Part shown: positions 61,889-64,000 of the stretch, in pieces
How the letters are laid out: the number at the start of each line of letters is the position of its first letter
How positions within the stretch are numbered: the first letter of the stretch is position 1
DNA from: Struthio camelus
Lineage: Eukaryota > Chordata > Aves > Struthioniformes > Struthionidae
Direction: 5' to 3'
Length of the DNA: 64,000 bases
Assembly: GCF_040807025.1 (NCBI RefSeq)
Contig: NC_090981.1
Location: 37,427,817-37,491,816 of the forward strand
Position numbers and translations under genes: made by a program
The notes under the pieces: generated by a model
Databases searched by the model: none
What the model saw: only the letters and a program-made list of their open reading frames with translations
What the model was told of the DNA's origin: nothing

Positions 61889-63691
61889 AATTGCAATAGG
61901 TAGCTGTAGATTTCTGTTTGAGATTTCATGATGTGCAGTTAGTAAAATTACCTCCAAGAACTGACTTTGCCATTTTTTCCATTAAAACGCAGAAATTACT
62001 TCAGCAGTCACATTTCTGTGTTATCCATGAAATAAACAGAAAGCTCACATGCCTTAGTGAAGTCCATAGGAAAATACTATTTCATTGGAGAATCCAAATA
62101 ATTCCCTCAATATGCATGCAACATGTATTCTATACATTGAGGCCTTCAAGTAGATTGCAAAATAGCCAATCTGTAGTCTTTTGGCTGAGTATGAAATAAT
62201 GAAAATAGACTCTCGTATGAGGGAATGTAAGTACAGTCTGTTCACTATATAGATCAATAGACGTTTTGAGCAATTTGTATATAGTGTGGCAGGAGGAAAG
62301 GCAAAGGGAAAAGATCAGTGAAGAAAAGAGTCTTCCCGTGCATCACAGAACTACCATGCATCACTAGATTCTTAAGACATACACAGGAACTTTTTCCTCA
62401 CGATCACCCAGAATAACTTTGGCTTGCTTTTGGGAGCTGGGCAGAGACATACTGCTGCCAGTATGGAACTTGAGGTTATGGAACTTTCAAGTCCCATGTT
62501 TGGAAATTCAAATTCCTGAGAACTGAAACAAACCTACTTCATTTTAGATTTCCTTACTGTTCTTCAGCTTCTTACTTTTGTAGGGAAAATCTTGGTCTCT
62601 AATTTACTGCAACTACAACCATAACCACTACTCTGCAATCAAAGAACAGATTGGCTTCATTTTAACTATTTTTACACCAATTACAATCACCAAAACTGCA
62701 AGAAGAATATTTAAAAAAAACATTACTATTGGTAGTATATAAAGATCTATTCTAATATTAGTAACAGATATTAAAAGGAGATACCTTGAGAGCATTTTTT
62801 GAAACAGATTATAAAAAAGTTCATAGTTCTGTTAATGGAAACAGTCAAACAGATGCCATTTCAGCAAACAGCAGCACTTCCGATGCTTTTCACCACGAAA
62901 ATAAACTCTACCTTTTTACGTAAGCCATAAAGAAAAAACAGACATTCTCTCTGCCCCAATAAATGCCAATAAATCATTTTATTATCTTGCCTAAATTCAT
63001 ACTTCCTGTGTCTCTGTTCTGGATGTAATGCCCTGTTTGATCTTTTTCAGCCACTTCCGATTGCTCCATACAATAATCCACATCAGTCTTCATATATTTA
63101 AAAACTTCCTTCTTCCAGTGTCCACAAGAAATTAATCAGCACAAGAATTAAAAAGCCCACAGAAAATGATTCCTTCTCTACTGTTCCTTATTTACTGCCC
63201 TTTGCAAATCTTGTATTTCAGAATTTGGGGAAGGTACTATCTTCATTTTGCATCCTTATTATCTTGTATTACATACTGTTTGAACTTCCAAGAAGTTTGT
63301 GAACTTTTAGTTAATACTAACTTAGACAGATTTTGAGTCTAGGAGCATACTAGTAATTCCCTGAAACATACAAATAAAACTAGAAGCCTTTCAACGCTAA
63401 GAAGATTCTCTTTCACTTCGGTTAAAGAAAATAATAAACCAGGGACGTATTATCTGAAGGCCTCAAGAAAACAGCACATCTGACCAACTGAAAAGATATC
63501 ATAATACAGTGTTATTCACCATTGCTTATCTTACAGTGTAATTTATAACCTCTTACCAAATCTTTGCAGCTTAGGTACCAAAACTTTCAGAAGACAGTTA
63601 CGCATTTCATCACAACTCAGTGTTGCTTAACTATAATCTTGCTTTCCATTCGACTTCAAAGAAAGAATCTTCTTTGGATAAATGGACTTAC

Positions 63692-63887
63692 ATACACATT
63701 TCAAGGGCATCCACCACTGAAAAATTAGTTCCCGAAGCAATAACTAACTCAATGCAGTAACTTTCTGAAGGTATGCTATCTAATGGTGCAAAACCGTTCA
63801 GGGCTAAGACTTCCATTGGATCTGCTAACCTGGTTGACATCACCTGAGATAGGTGCTTTAGTCTACCATCCTCCATAATGTATGTAA
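63692..63887 (-). other. Unidentified exon-like open reading frame
   Basis: On the - strand: acceptor-like gcctgttctctag, 196 nt of open frame, then a consensus donor gtaagt. An ATG at 63,876 has A at -3 and G at +4. The peptide reads like coding sequence (MEDGRLKHLSQVMSTRLADP ... PSESYCIELVIASG ... VVDALEMC) but I do not recognise the family, and it matches no part of RASA1 that I know. It ends with two bases over, which is the phase RASA1 exon 9 needs. It may be an alternative RASA1 first exon, an exon of a nested gene, a gene fragment, or a chance frame. Confidence 0.35.
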
Positions 63888-64000
63888 CTAGAGAACAGGC
63901 AAATAAGCATTTACCTTCATGAAAGGCTGACTGAAGCTAGCTTGATTTTCACTGAGGATGTCTGCAGGGCAGATTGATTAATGTAAAAGGTATTCAAACA

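Larger units (their letters stand above)
58854..64000 (-). other. RASA1: RASA1 intron 8 (incomplete)
   Basis: At least 5.1 kb upstream of exon 9. I searched it for the rest of the C-terminal SH2 domain (exon 8) and did not find it, so that exon lies to the right of the window. It contains the CR1/5S composite (61,306-61,888) and an unidentified exon-like ORF near the right edge. Confidence 0.75.

Noticed and set aside
58854..64000. RASA1 exon 8 (rest of the C-terminal SH2 domain)
   Set aside because: Searched for the expected RFKICPTP...GGRYYNS coding text on the - strand and did not find it; it must lie beyond the window.

Overview
This is a vertebrate nuclear window and almost certainly avian (at least sauropsid). 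It holds two multi-exon protein genes with GT-AG introns, AT-rich introns, one CpG island, no operon-like packing, and several CR1 retrotransposons, which are typical of birds and reptiles. The species cannot be named from the sequence. In chicken this conserved neighbourhood lies on the Z chromosome, so Z linkage is likely but is inference.

Layout. Positions 1 to about 13,300 are AT-rich intergenic DNA with two old CR1 relics and no gene I can support. A CpG island (about 13,300-13,960) carries the promoter and first exon of CCNH (cyclin H), which runs on the + strand in nine coding exons from 13,693 to 24,702. The exons join without a frame break into 323 residues, the same length as human cyclin H. 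About 2.3 kb of intergenic DNA follows. RASA1 (p120 RasGAP) then occupies the - strand from a poly(A) signal near 27,193 to beyond the right edge. Seventeen coding exons (9-25 in the 25-exon human numbering) are present. They encode the end of the C-terminal SH2 domain, the PH domain, the C2 domain, the complete RasGAP domain and the C terminus, about 629 residues in frame. Exons 1-8 (N-terminal region, first SH2, SH3, most of the second SH2) lie outside the window.

The genes are convergent (tail to tail), as in mammals. They do not share a pathway: cyclin H activates CDK7 in CAK/TFIIH, and RASA1 switches off Ras.

No new multi-gene system is visible. The non-genic features most worth checking are: a composite of a nearly full-length 5S rRNA pseudogene joined in the same orientation to a truncated CR1 (61,306-61,888); a perfect 20-bp minisatellite in CCNH intron 6 that repeats a 3' splice-site-like motif nine times; an unidentified exon-like ORF at 63,692-63,887, phase-compatible with RASA1 exon 9; a ~70-bp direct duplication flanking CCNH exon 8; and three ZNF143-like sites in the CCNH promoter.
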